A stretch of 64,000 nucleotides of DNA from Pararoseomonas baculiformis (GCF_017813395.1 NZ_JAGIZB010000007.1:124001-188000), one strand, 5' to 3'; shown: positions 43,051 through 50,513, counted from the first letter of the stretch. The notes: a model not told the origin generated them from the sequence alone. Translations and numbers: made by a program.

Positions 43051-43245
43051 ATGGCCGGTACATCGATCTTAACGGCAGCAACCCACCCGGAGGAGATGCG
43101 GGCCGAGGTGGAGCTGCGCGTTGGCAATGCCAGCCTCCGCACCACGGCCCGAACTACGCCTGCGGGCCTAGTGACAGCAGGCCTGTTTGTCTCAGCCGTC
43201 CTGCTGTCCACCGCAGCGCTTGTCCTGGCGGCGCGGCGGATCTGA
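43051..43245 (+). CDS. Hypothetical small single-span membrane protein
   Basis: The protein has about 64 residues, with a polar N-terminal half (SILTAATHPEEMRAEVELRV) and one C-terminal transmembrane helix (AGLVTAGLFVSAVLLSTAAL) followed by Ala-Ala-Arg-Arg. The start is uncertain (43036 or 43051). I do not recognise it. Its 3' end nearly meets the convergent secreted-protein gene. Confidence 0.4.
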   Translation: MAGTSILTAATHPEEMRAEVELRVGNASLRTTARTTPAGLVTAGLFVSAVLLSTAALVLAARRI

Positions 43246-43262
43246 CCGGCCCGAGATCGGGT

Positions 43263-43652
43263 TTAGTACTGGCTGCGAACTGGCGCCAGAACACCGCTCG
43301 TCAGCTTGAAGTCGAGCACCGGGTTGCTGCCATTGCTGATGAGGTAGCGATAGCCAGGGAATGAAGCCAAGACCTTCCCGGTGCAGTTCTGTTGCTCCAT
43401 CTGCTGCGCAACAACGGTCCCGTAGACGGCAATGTGGACAGTCTGAAACAGCTCTGCATGAGGAATGAACCGTCGATTGTAGTTCACGAGGCAGTACGTC
43501 TGGGTCTTGCTGGGCTGCCCGTGGCTTTCGAATAGGACGGTGAACCGAATGGACTTGGTCGTGCTGTTGACGAGGATCAGGTCCGCCGACGCAGGCGAGA
43601 TGGCGCCTAGTGCAACGGCCACACCGAGGGAAAGAGCAGTGAGCAGGCGCAT
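43263..43652 (-). CDS. Secreted hypothetical protein (129 residues)
   Basis: The protein has a clear Sec signal peptide (MRLLTALSLGVAVALGAISP, cleaved near ASA-D). The mature part is beta-rich (LILVNSTTKSIRFTVLFESH, then TVHIAVYGTVVAQQMEQQNC) with two Cys that could pair in the periplasm. The family is not recognised. The ATG at 43652 is chosen for the signal peptide; an ATG at 43667 would add five residues. This gene and its flanks are less GC-rich than the core island, so it looks like cargo. Confidence 0.55.
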   Translation of the reverse strand: MRLLTALSLGVAVALGAISPASADLILVNSTTKSIRFTVLFESHGQPSKTQTYCLVNYNRRFIPHAELFQTVHIAVYGTVVAQQMEQQNCTGKVLASFPGYRYLISNGSNPVLDFKLTSGVLAPVRSQY

Positions 43653-43926
43653 GGCTGTCGATCTCATCCGCGGCAGCTGACCGCCAGCCCGCGGCGGAGA
43701 GGATGCCCTGCTGCTCTGGCGGGTGAGAAGCCTGGCGGAGTTTATTGCATCGATCGGCGCCACCTATGAGCCCGCGCCCAGCCAGTCCAGTAGAACGGAA
43801 GCGGGCCGCACCCGCGGGCGAGCGCGGCCCTGACCGCTGAGCCCGTAGGGGGCGAGGACGGCTGCCGGCGAGAGTAAGCCGCGCCTCGGGCAACCTCAAG
43901 CCCGCGCCCGACATGCGAGACGTGTC

Positions 43927-44145
43927 TCAGGGCTTGGGTATCGGCACGAGAGCATCGTTCACATAAGCACTGACGATACCCAGGTCGCGCACGCGCTCCG
44001 GTGAGAGCACCACCTGATCCGGGCCGTCCACAGTCTCGTATTCGATGAGAAAGCAGATGCGGCTGGTCGAGAGCCCCTCATCCACCGGAGCAAGCGACTT
44101 GAGCCGGGCCATACCGGGCGGCATCGGTGCGCGTGTCAGATACAT
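43927..44145 (-). CDS. Hypothetical 72-residue protein
   Basis: The likely product begins MYLTRAPMPPGMARLKSLAP and ends in a beta-rich block (GLSTSRICFLIEYETVDGPD, then VVLSPERVRDLGIVSAYV). A longer frame to 44442 has an unlikely N-terminus. There is no strong ribosome-binding site. I do not recognise it. Confidence 0.35.
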   Translation of the reverse strand: MYLTRAPMPPGMARLKSLAPVDEGLSTSRICFLIEYETVDGPDQVVLSPERVRDLGIVSAYVNDALVPIPKP

Positions 44146-44459
44146 GTCGCGTCGCAGGCTCCTGTGCTGCCACTTCCTTTGAGCTCGCGGCTTTTGGCGA
44201 CAGGGCTGCGCATGCGCATCGTCAGTTCTGGGTATGCACTGCCCCGTGATCGGCCGGCTTCCTTGGACTCGAATAACGGTCTGGGAGGGCACCAGCGTGT
44301 TGTCCAGATGGCCAACGCTGATGTGCCATAGAGCAAGCTTCTGGAGGCCACACAACGGCACCCGTGTACCTAACTGCACCACTGGCACGAGGCGCTGCAG
44401 ACTGCCGCGACTTAGCTTGGCCGGCCGCGTTAGTCCGTGCACGGCCGGAGGCTATCGCA
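44146..44459. other. 314-base gap, no clear gene
   Basis: Frames on both strands cross this stretch but lack ribosome-binding sites and family features. It probably holds divergent promoters for the two flanking small genes. Confidence 0.4.
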
Positions 44460-44690
44460 ATGCCTATGTTCTTCTTCGACCTCAGTAATGGGGAGCAAAG
44501 GCTGGGCGATGACGAAGGGACAGATATGCCCAGCACCGCCGAGGCGCGGCGCGAGGGGCTACGCGCCCTGTTAGAGATAGCCCGCTTCCATCTGCGCGAC
44601 AGAGAAACCGGCGCGCTCTCGATGGTAGTGCGCGACAAGGCGGGACAGGTCATCTCGGAGCATCATCTCAGTCTGGAAACCCGCTCCTAG
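44460..44690 (+). CDS. DUF6894-like small protein
   Basis: The 76-residue protein starts PMFFFDLSNGEQRLGDDEGT followed by DMPSTAEARREGLRAL. This is the pattern of small alphaproteobacterial proteins (xYFFDLxDGxxxxDDEGTExP, then A-EA) grouped as DUF6894. A C-terminal block reads LSMVVRDKAGQVISEHHLS. The function is unknown. Starts at 44460 and 44466 are both possible. Relatives are chromosomal as well as mobile. Confidence 0.65.
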   Translation: MPMFFFDLSNGEQRLGDDEGTDMPSTAEARREGLRALLEIARFHLRDRETGALSMVVRDKAGQVISEHHLSLETRS

Positions 44691-45107
44691 TGACAAGGCC
44701 ACCCCCACTCAGGACTGGGCACGGCTGGAGGAGCAGCCGGCCCAGTCGCCTGAGCTAGGGTGCTGCCGCGGTGCTTCCAGCGCAAAAAGAAGCCCGGCGG
44801 GATCCCTTCCGCCGGGCGAGACACTCAGGGGTTACATGGAAGTGACCTGCGCCTCTCTAGTCGAGAGACGCGGCCCAAGAACGCGCGCGGATCCGCCCGG
44901 GTTGCCCGCCGAGGCTAACCCCGCCCAGGAGTGCTTCGCCTGGGGTGACAAGGGAACAGGACGGCCGGGATTAATCCACAGAATTGATCATGGCTCTCCG
45001 GTCCGCCTTCGTTAGGGTCTATCCACCAGAACGCGTGGCCAGTTTGGTTCGCGGGCTAGGCCGAGCTCAAGATCGTCGACGGGTGCGGCGCTGGAAGCTG
45101 TGATGGG
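44691..45107. other. 417-base gap with a terminator-like hairpin
   Basis: No credible gene is visible. The only structure seen is the hairpin at 44783-44817. The rest is unremarkable. Confidence 0.45.
44783..44817 (-). terminator. Intrinsic-terminator-like hairpin
   Basis: The minus strand reads GCCCGGCGG, an 8-base loop, then CCGCCGGGC followed by TTCTTTTTGCG. It could end transcription from the membrane-protein gene upstream (45108-45452, minus strand), although the distance is about 290 bases. Confidence 0.6.
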
Positions 45108-45452
45108 CTAGCGGCGCGCGACCAGCCGGGGGCCCTGTCGAGGAGACCCGGCGTCGCTCTCGGTCCCGCTTGTTGGTCCAGCTGAAGTCCAGGCGTCACG
45201 GGCCTCCATCCTCTGAAGGAGACGATGGATTTCGAAGACAGCCGCAGCCAGACCCGCGCCTGCGGCGGTGACCACAAAGCCGATTGCCGCGCCTGCGAGG
45301 CTAAACAGGACAGCCGATCCAGTTGTGTCATAGACCAAAGGACTGAAAGCAAAAGCAAAGTAGACGGCGCGCCCGGCGAACCAGCCCAAAAGGGCGCCGC
45401 AGACCACGGCTACCCAGAGACCCGCTCGGGCTATCGCGATGATGATGCTCAT
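45108..45452 (-). CDS. Hypothetical two-span membrane protein (114 residues)
   Basis: Two hydrophobic helices are visible (IARAGLWVAVVCGALLGWFA and GSAVLFSLAGAAIGFVVTAA), then a soluble polar tail (RLLQRMEARDAWTSAGPTSG). I do not recognise it. Its start lies 284 bases from the acyltransferase start, in the opposite direction; that interval has no visible gene. Confidence 0.45.
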   Translation of the reverse strand: MSIIIAIARAGLWVAVVCGALLGWFAGRAVYFAFAFSPLVYDTTGSAVLFSLAGAAIGFVVTAAGAGLAAAVFEIHRLLQRMEARDAWTSAGPTSGTESDAGSPRQGPRLVARR

Positions 45453-45736
45453 ATCGAGATCGTGCCGATTTCCCGATGAGACGGCAAGGCGCTCTCGCAG
45501 ATGAGGCGCTTAGGGGTATCCAGCGGCGGCCGGCCACGGCGCACCGCCTTGTCCCCCGCGCGGATCTCGGTCCAGCTAGAGAACTCACGCGTCGGAAGTG
45601 CCCTAGCGTCGCTGGACGCCTCTGTACTGCTTGTCCGAATTGATGCCCCGCCTGGTCGCTGAAGTTTTGACCTTGGCAACGAGCACAGCAGACGGTAACG
45701 GCTGCACTCTGATCGACGCTGTGCGGGGCTAGACTT

Positions 45737-46843
45737 GTGCGTAATCTTAGACTGGACAGCCTTCGCGGTATTGCAGCTCTTTGTGTTCTTCTGCATCACG
45801 CACTCCACATAAGCAACGCTGGATTGGAGTCACGACTACTAGCCCCATCGATCTACGATATTGCCCCGTCCGATCTTCTAGGGCGCATCATTGTCATGGC
45901 CACGAACGGCGGAATGGCGGTGTGGATCTTCTTCGTTCTAAGCGGCGCTGTACTGATGGCGTCCCTCCTTCGCGAGGAGCGGTTCACCCTTGCAACGGTC
46001 GTGAATTTTACAGGGCGACGAGTATTTCGCATTTACCCGGCGCTGATCGTAGCTGTTGTCGCATTCGGGGCAGCTAGCCATCTCCAGCTGCCGGCCGGCT
46101 ACTCGCAGCCGTTTACAGTGTCAGAAATCTTGGAGAATTCGCTACTCGTTTCTAGCACCGTTAACGGCGGCACATGGACCCTGCAAACCGAGATGCTGAT
46201 GGTGCCATTACTACTGGCTATCGGGTGGCTCACGAGCTTGTTCGGTTTGCTAGTGCCTGTTGCGTTCCTGTTCTGGGCGCCGACTACGTTGATTCTGGGT
46301 TCTCCGTTTGGCTCGCCTCTGCTCACGATAGCGCTTCCTGCCTTCGCGCTTGGGATGTTGGTGCCGACCCGGATGGCTGAAGATGCCTTCAAGCAACTGC
46401 CTCGATGGTCCTGGCTGTTGTTTCTTGGAGCAATGGTGGGAGCACGTGTCTATTTTTCTATAAACAGCTTGCTCGGCATATTGGTTATTCTCTTTCTGGC
46501 GTTTTGTGGGATTGCTTCTCTGTACCATGGTAAAGAGCGGAAGCACCCGTTTGACCACCCGTGGCTCGTTTTTCTAGGCAGGGTCAGCTACAGCGTCTAT
46601 CTGCTGCACGTTATGGTTGTTTGGGGGCTTTTCTCGGTTTACGCAAATCTCATTGGCGCAAGCCGCATCGCGGAATCTTACTTGCTGTTTGGCGGCCTCT
46701 TCGCCATCGGAGCGGCTGCAATAACCATCCCGCTTTCCTACTTGCTTGAACGATACGTTGAGCGCCCGTTCATCATGCTGGGTCAGCGCCTTTTCGCTAA
46801 GCGAGTGGCAGAACCCGTATCCAGCAGACTGGCCGCTCCGTAG
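45737..46843 (+). CDS. Acyltransferase family 3 (OafA/YrhL-type) membrane protein
   Basis: These inner-membrane enzymes O-acetylate surface sugars such as O-antigen. The 368-residue protein shows the N-terminal hallmark RLDSLRGIAALCVLLHHALH (SLRG and the catalytic-type His), then WIFFVLSGAVL, then RRVFRIYPALI. About ten transmembrane helices follow. The late block FLGRVSYSVYLLHVMVVWGL and a terminal YVERPFI complete the family pattern. The start is a GTG. The gene is visibly AT-richer than the chromosome, pointing to transfer from another source. It is a typical lysogenic-conversion cargo gene altering surface antigens. Confidence 0.87.
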   Translation: MRNLRLDSLRGIAALCVLLHHALHISNAGLESRLLAPSIYDIAPSDLLGRIIVMATNGGMAVWIFFVLSGAVLMASLLREERFTLATVVNFTGRRVFRIYPALIVAVVAFGAASHLQLPAGYSQPFTVSEILENSLLVSSTVNGGTWTLQTEMLMVPLLLAIGWLTSLFGLLVPVAFLFWAPTTLILGSPFGSPLLTIALPAFALGMLVPTRMAEDAFKQLPRWSWLLFLGAMVGARVYFSINSLLGILVILFLAFCGIASLYHGKERKHPFDHPWLVFLGRVSYSVYLLHVMVVWGLFSVYANLIGASRIAESYLLFGGLFAIGAAAITIPLSYLLERYVERPFIMLGQRLFAKRVAEPVSSRLAAP

Positions 46844-46846
46844 AAT

Positions 46847-47005
46847 TCAATTTCGAACCGGTTGAGCTTTTCTACATTGCTCTAACCCATGGCCTGAGTT
46901 GGCGAGGTAGTTCCGGCACTCGGCTAGTGTGGAGGTGTCAAGCAAGGGACGGATGGTGGTCCAGAGCGCCTCTCGGTGCGGGCCGCGGCATTTTTTTGCA
47001 AACGC
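46847..47005 (-). pseudogene. IS630-type transposase C-terminal remnant
   Basis: The minus-strand frame reads AFAKKCRGPHREALWTTIRP, then LLDTSTLAECRNYLANSGHG. As I recall the family, this matches the C-terminal end of IS630 transposases (AFAKLK-LLRxAxxRT-xxLW, then LLDxFTPxECxNYxxxxGY). The DDE catalytic part is absent and the sequence upstream in the frame is unrelated. It is a decayed insertion-sequence scrap beside the acyltransferase cargo. The rest of the 433-base interval (46844-47276) has no recognised gene. Confidence 0.6.
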
Positions 47006-47276
47006 CGCACCCCAAGGGCTAAAGCCGCTCTGCGGGTCAGTCCCGTCGCCTGCCCCTTCGGGGGTCCGGTTATGGTCCCCGTAGAAATACGGGCTCCAGT
47101 TGAAGGGGACCCCCCTTCGAGAGCCGGCCGTGGCCTCCTCGTCGCCGGGGATGTGTTCGAGAGGCGTCCTACTCCTGGTGCCCTGTCCACGCAGCCGCAC
47201 CTGAGCTGAAGACCTATTCCTGGCCCTGCCTTCTGCTCGGTGCGATGGTGCAAAGAAGCGAGGGGAGGACCAACGG

Positions 47277-47540
47277 GTGCCAAAGGTCAGAGTGGAGCGC
47301 GATGGGCGGGTTGCCCACTACGAGGTCGTCGCGGACGAGGTGGTCTTCTCCGACGTGCAGGGCCGCGTGACGATGCGCCTTCCTGCCGATCCGGAAGCAG
47401 CGTTCGCGAAGCTCGATATGGTTGATGACGGCCCGGGCGATGCCAAGCGCTGCTTCGCCGGCTGCCGAGCTGCCGCCAAGCACAGCCCGGGGAGCCTGTG
47501 GGAGTGCCTCGCGCTCTGCTCCACCATTGTCATAGGCTAA
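47277..47540 (+). CDS. Hypothetical 87-residue protein
   Basis: The start is a GTG preceded by GGGGAGGACC. The sequence is beta-rich at first (VRVERDGRVAHYEVVADEVV), then MRLPADPEAAFAKLDMV and a Cys-rich end (CFAGCRAAAKHSPG, then WECLALC). I do not recognise it. It is convergent with the integrase-side debris. Four or more cysteines could bind metal or pair. Confidence 0.4.
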   Translation: MPKVRVERDGRVAHYEVVADEVVFSDVQGRVTMRLPADPEAAFAKLDMVDDGPGDAKRCFAGCRAAAKHSPGSLWECLALCSTIVIG

Positions 47541-47652
47541 CGGGACAGGGGCGAGAGCAGAAATCTGAATGATTGGTGCCCCGGAGAACTTAATCCCCCC
47601 CTTCGGCGCCTGCAGCTCAAGTCGGCAAGTTCTACCTTTTTCAGCCATCCCT

Positions 47653-47741
47653 GTCCCGACTGTCCCGACGCCGTCCCGACCAGTCGGGACGCGAAAAGCC
47701 CAGCAAAATAAGGCCGTCCCGACCGTCCCGACTGTCCCGAC
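47653..47741 (+). repeat. Octamer array C (GTCCCGAC)
   Basis: Seven copies of GTCCCGAC or its inverse lie at 47653, 47662, 47673, 47683 (inverted), 47716, 47725 and 47734. Most are spaced 9 bases apart. The array begins 55 bases beyond the stop codon of the integrase remnant. Confidence 0.8.
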
Positions 47742-47795
47742 CGGAAAACAGAAGGGTGGGGTAAAAATGAACGTTTTGGGCGAGGGTTAAGGGGG

Positions 47796-47945
47796 CTAGA
47801 TCCCCTCCTGTCGCCGGAGTGGCACTACCTCGGCGCCGTACTCCTTCCCCTGCAGCGCGGCCGCCAGCATCTCACCCCAGAGGGTCATGGCCTTGACCTG
47901 CTCGGGCCACCGCTGGGCGCGCTGATAGATCCCTGGGACGCCACC
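47796..47945 (-). pseudogene. C-terminal remnant of a second tyrosine integrase
   Basis: The minus strand encodes GGVPGIYQRAQRWPEQVKAM, then TLWGEMLAAALQGKEYGAEV, ending after VVPLRRQEGI at a TAG. This parallels the active-site-Tyr tail of the intact integrase (GVAAIYQRAQF, then LEAWAAHLV). Only the last ~45 codons remain; the upstream part is lost at array B. It indicates an older element integrated at or next to this site. Confidence 0.65.
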
Positions 47946-47983
47946 GCGGGTCGCACAGAACCTAGTTCCGGGGTTTTTGCCGG

Positions 47984-48148
47984 TTTCAGACCGTCACACC
48001 GTAACTTCCCTCCAAAAAACAACAAGTTAGCGCTCTTTCAAACCGTCACAACCGCTCCAGTGTGTGACGGTGAGAATCCAATGAAATCAACGATGTGACG
48101 GTGTGACGGATTGAAAACCCCTCTCTAGGAGAGAAGGGTATGTGACGG
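47984..48148. repeat. Octamer array B (CCGTCACA/TGTGACGG) after the integrase gene
   Basis: Copies lie at 47991, 48043, 48063, 48094, 48102 and 48141, in both orientations. The array ends 4 bases before the integrase stop codon. It shares the octamer, and one 22-base segment with a single mismatch (47984-48005), with array A in the DUF3631 gene. Confidence 0.75.
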
Positions 48149-48151
48149 GTC

Positions 48152-49522
48152 TCAACCACCCTTCTGGCTCGTCCTCCTGGATCCGATGGGAACCACCTTC
48201 GGCGAGGTGCTCCTACCCTCCCCGCACGCCACGAGGTGAGCCGCCCAGGCCTCCAGCGCGGCCTTCCGCTCCGCCTGGAACTGGGCCCGCTGATAGATCG
48301 CGGCGACGCCCTGGATGGCGCCCTGCACATGATTGAGCAGGCGATCGGCGACGTGGGGCGGGAATCCTGCATCTGCCAGCCAAGTCACGCCGCTCCGGCG
48401 GAAGTCATGCATGCGCCAGTCCGGGAGGGGCTGGGGCGGTTCCATCCCAGCCTTCTTGGCGGCTTCAGCGCGCTCTGCCTCTACCCGCTTCACGAGTTGC
48501 CGCTTGATGAAGGAGAAGGCCGTCAGCTTGTCGCCGTCCAGAGTGGCGAAAACCAAGTCCTCGGCCTTGCCGCGCTCCAGGCCCTCCAGCACCGCCTGAG
48601 CTGCCGGCGCCAGGTGAACCGAGTGGGGCTCGCCGTTCTTGGTGCGGGCGCCAGGCTGGATCCAGGTAGCCAGATCCCCGGACACCTCGCCCCACTTCAT
48701 CCCTGCCACCTCGTCCCGGCGAGCCAGGGTCAGCATGAGAAAGCGCACGAACAGCCCCGCAGGCGCCGGCAGGGCACAGGCTGCACGCCAGATCAGCCCC
48801 AGTTCCGGAGCAGTCAGGACACGCTCCCTGGCCGTCTCCTGGCCAGGGGCAGGCAAGCCCTCAAACGGATTCGCCTCCAGCATTCCCCTGCCCTGGGCCC
48901 AGCCGAACATCGCCCGCGCATAGGCCAGCACTCGGCGAGCCGAGACAGGCCCTCCTCGGTTCACGGCACCGTCGATGGCTTTCACAGCTTGGGCCCGCGT
49001 CACCGATACGGCCGGAGCCTCCAGCAGGTCGGGCAGGTGCCTTCGGAGACGAGCGGGGGCATCAGCTCGATAGGACGCGCGCCGATGCACCAAGTGGAGC
49101 CGGTCCCAGTCTTCGATCAGGCGAGAGACCGTGAAGGCATCGGCCTTGGCCTGTTCCGATGCCCTTCGCTCGGCAGCCACAGCTTCCAGCTTGGCCGTCC
49201 GCTGCTCACCCCAGGGATCTCCCCCGCTCACCACGGTGCCGCGGTGCTTCTCTGCGAGGCTGCGCGCCTTGGCGGTGGTGACCTCCCCGAAGACGCCGAG
49301 CGGCATCCGGCGCTTCCGGCCGGCCACGCTGTATTGGAACAGGAAGGTGCGCCGCCCTGTCGCCTCGACCCGCACGCCGAAGCCCCGCTGCGCCGCGTCA
49401 AAGACCAGCACGTCCTTCTTCCCAGCCGGACAGGTCAGCTGGGCCACACTCCGGTCATCCAGGCGGACAGGGCCGCCCTCAATCTGCGGACCTTTTGCGG
49501 ACCCTTTTGCTTGGCGAGCCAT
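48152..49522 (-). CDS. Tyrosine-type site-specific integrase (P4-like)
   Basis: This enzyme catalyses recombination between element and tRNA attachment sites. The 456-residue protein has the N-terminal DUF4102-type arm-binding domain (DVLVFDAAQRGFGVRVEATG, then FLFQYSVAGRKRRMPLG), a core-binding domain, and a complete catalytic set. The residues are Arg in LTLARRDEVAG (about 268-269), His372 and Arg375 in MHDFRRSG, His398 in LLNHV, and the nucleophile Tyr410 in AAIYQRAQ. It starts 123 bases inside attR and reads into the island. Arm-type repeats overlap its first codons. Confidence 0.93.
   Translation of the reverse strand: MARQAKGSAKGPQIEGGPVRLDDRSVAQLTCPAGKKDVLVFDAAQRGFGVRVEATGRRTFLFQYSVAGRKRRMPLGVFGEVTTAKARSLAEKHRGTVVSGGDPWGEQRTAKLEAVAAERRASEQAKADAFTVSRLIEDWDRLHLVHRRASYRADAPARLRRHLPDLLEAPAVSVTRAQAVKAIDGAVNRGGPVSARRVLAYARAMFGWAQGRGMLEANPFEGLPAPGQETARERVLTAPELGLIWRAACALPAPAGLFVRFLMLTLARRDEVAGMKWGEVSGDLATWIQPGARTKNGEPHSVHLAPAAQAVLEGLERGKAEDLVFATLDGDKLTAFSFIKRQLVKRVEAERAEAAKKAGMEPPQPLPDWRMHDFRRSGVTWLADAGFPPHVADRLLNHVQGAIQGVAAIYQRAQFQAERKAALEAWAAHLVACGEGRSTSPKVVPIGSRRTSQKGG
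49486..49508 (+). repeat. Arm-type repeat pair near attR
   Basis: GCGGACCTTTT followed directly by GCGGACCCTTTT lies within the first codons of the integrase gene. It matches the tandem pair at 30901-30922. A further inverted GGTCCGC occurs near 49590. Confidence 0.6.
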
Positions 49523-49823
49523 GGCAACTCCTGTCGGCGGGCACAGGATGTCTGCCGTCGTTAGGCCTGCAAATCCAGACGTTTCGAGGGGTCCGCAGGA
49601 GCGCCTGTCAGTCCATGGCGGCTGCTGGCGAGCTAGTTCCTAGGTTTCCTAATCCCGGGGCCGTGGGTTCGAATCCCGCCGGGGACACCATCAACAGGCC
49701 TCAGCATCCCTTAATGGCAGGTTCCGGGCCTCGCCCGCACCAGCTTTGGAGCTGAGGATGCTCGGTTGAAAGGCTCACGCGTCCTCGGCGACGAGCATGC
49801 GCCTTTCAGCAGAGCATCGCGGC
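49523..49823. other. 301-base interval holding the integrase promoter, attR and chromosomal flank
   Basis: No gene is visible. It includes the integrase upstream region, the inverted arm-type half-site near 49590, attR, and about 130 bases of chromosomal sequence up to the regulator stop codon. Confidence 0.5.
49646..49691 (+). repeat. attR: 46-bp copy of the tRNA-Arg 3' end
   Basis: This is an exact copy of 30822-30867. Upstream sequence does not complete a tRNA, so this is only an att site, not a second tRNA gene. Confidence 0.95.
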
Positions 49824-50513
49824 CTACAGGCTAAAGAGGCGACGAATGCCTCCGTGCAGATGCTCCGTCATGGCTGCACGGGCCGCCGCCTCATCCCCGG
49901 CCGCGATAGCCACCTCTATGCGGGCGTGTTCGCCCGCGATCTCAGCCTGCCGGTCCGCCGGTGGCCGGCCAGACAATTCGCGGGTCAGGCGGATGCCGGC
50001 GATCATCTGCTCCCGGAACGCCTCCAGCGTTGCGATGAAGAAGCGATTTCCACTGGCTTCCGCAATGGCCTGGTGGAACGCGACATCGGCTTCCAGGCCG
50101 CGCTGGCCGGCATCGGCCTCCGCCTCCAGCCGCCAGCGGGCCTGACGGATGGCCTCGATGGCCAGGGGGTCGGCGCGGCGTGCGGCATGCGCGGCCACTT
50201 CGCTTTCCACGCTGCAGCGGAACTCCAGGAAGGCGCGCATATCCGGAACGCTGCGCAGCGGGCCGAAGCTGAACCCGACCGGGCGGGTGGGCTCGCGCAC
50301 ATAGCTGCCCGATCCCTTGCGCGAGACGATGTGGCCCTCTGCCCTCAGCCGCGCCAGCGCCTGCCGCAATACGGGGCGCGAGACGGCAAAGCGGCGGGCG
50401 AGTTCGATCTCCGGCGGCAGGCGTGAGTCGCGCGGAAAGCTCTCGGACCCGAGCAGGTCCCGCAGCCGGTCATAGGTCTCATCGCCCAGGGGTCGCGAGC
50501 GCGCGTTGTGCAT
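49824..50513 (-). CDS. FadR-subfamily GntR transcriptional regulator (1)
   Basis: The 229-residue protein has an N-terminal GntR winged HTH (DETYDRLRDLLGSESFPRDS, then LPPEIELARRFAVSRPVLRQ and ALARLRAEG) and a C-terminal FCD ligand domain. The FCD part (FRCSVESEVAAHAARR, then DVAFHQAIAEASGNRFF) carries the Asp/His metal-site residues, with a late EHARIEVAI His. FCD regulators sense carboxylic acids. The ATG at 50513 is preferred; the longer frame is an artefact. It is divergent from the binding-protein gene, and a perfect inverted repeat lies between them. Confidence 0.88.
   Translation of the reverse strand: MHNARSRPLGDETYDRLRDLLGSESFPRDSRLPPEIELARRFAVSRPVLRQALARLRAEGHIVSRKGSGSYVREPTRPVGFSFGPLRSVPDMRAFLEFRCSVESEVAAHAARRADPLAIEAIRQARWRLEAEADAGQRGLEADVAFHQAIAEASGNRFFIATLEAFREQMIAGIRLTRELSGRPPADRQAEIAGEHARIEVAIAAGDEAAARAAMTEHLHGGIRRLFSL

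Larger units (their letters stand above)
47541..48151. other. 611-base non-coding region: two repeat arrays and an integrase remnant
   Basis: This gap holds, left to right, the GTCCCGAC array (47653-47741), the tail of a second tyrosine integrase (47796-47945) and the CCGTCACA array (47984-48148). The 73-residue frame at 47569-47790 is a translation of repeats and is not called. Confidence 0.6.
30822..49691. mobile_element. Integrated ~18.8-kb element in tRNA-Arg(CCT), phage-satellite-like
   Basis: The element is bounded by exact 46-bp att repeats. A complete tyrosine integrase gene lies 123 bases inside attR, and a Nu1-type small terminase gene lies near attL, reading toward it. Between them are an AlpA-like HTH protein, an XRE repressor-like protein, a DUF3102/primase/DUF3631 replication block and many short unknown genes in tight overlaps. 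There is also cargo (acyltransferase) and debris (IS630, ParB-like and second-integrase fragments). No large terminase, portal, capsid, tail or lysis gene was recognised. The content and length fit a phage satellite or a strongly reduced prophage; conjugation genes are absent. Confidence 0.85.

Noticed and set aside
43192-43914. 240-codon minus-strand frame overlapping the secreted-protein gene
   Set aside because: The alternative frame lacks a signal or family pattern, while the other frame has a clean Sec signal peptide.
47569-47790. 73-codon plus-strand gene ending in VPTVPTVPT-like repeats
   Set aside because: The peptide repeats arise from translating the GTCCCGAC array; there is no ribosome-binding site and no ordered domain.
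47653-48148. CRISPR array
   Set aside because: The repeats are 8 bases long, partly inverted and irregularly spaced, with no uniform spacers and no cas genes nearby.
49646-49691. Second tRNA-Arg gene
   Set aside because: Only the 3' half is present. Upstream bases do not form acceptor or D arms, so it is an att site.
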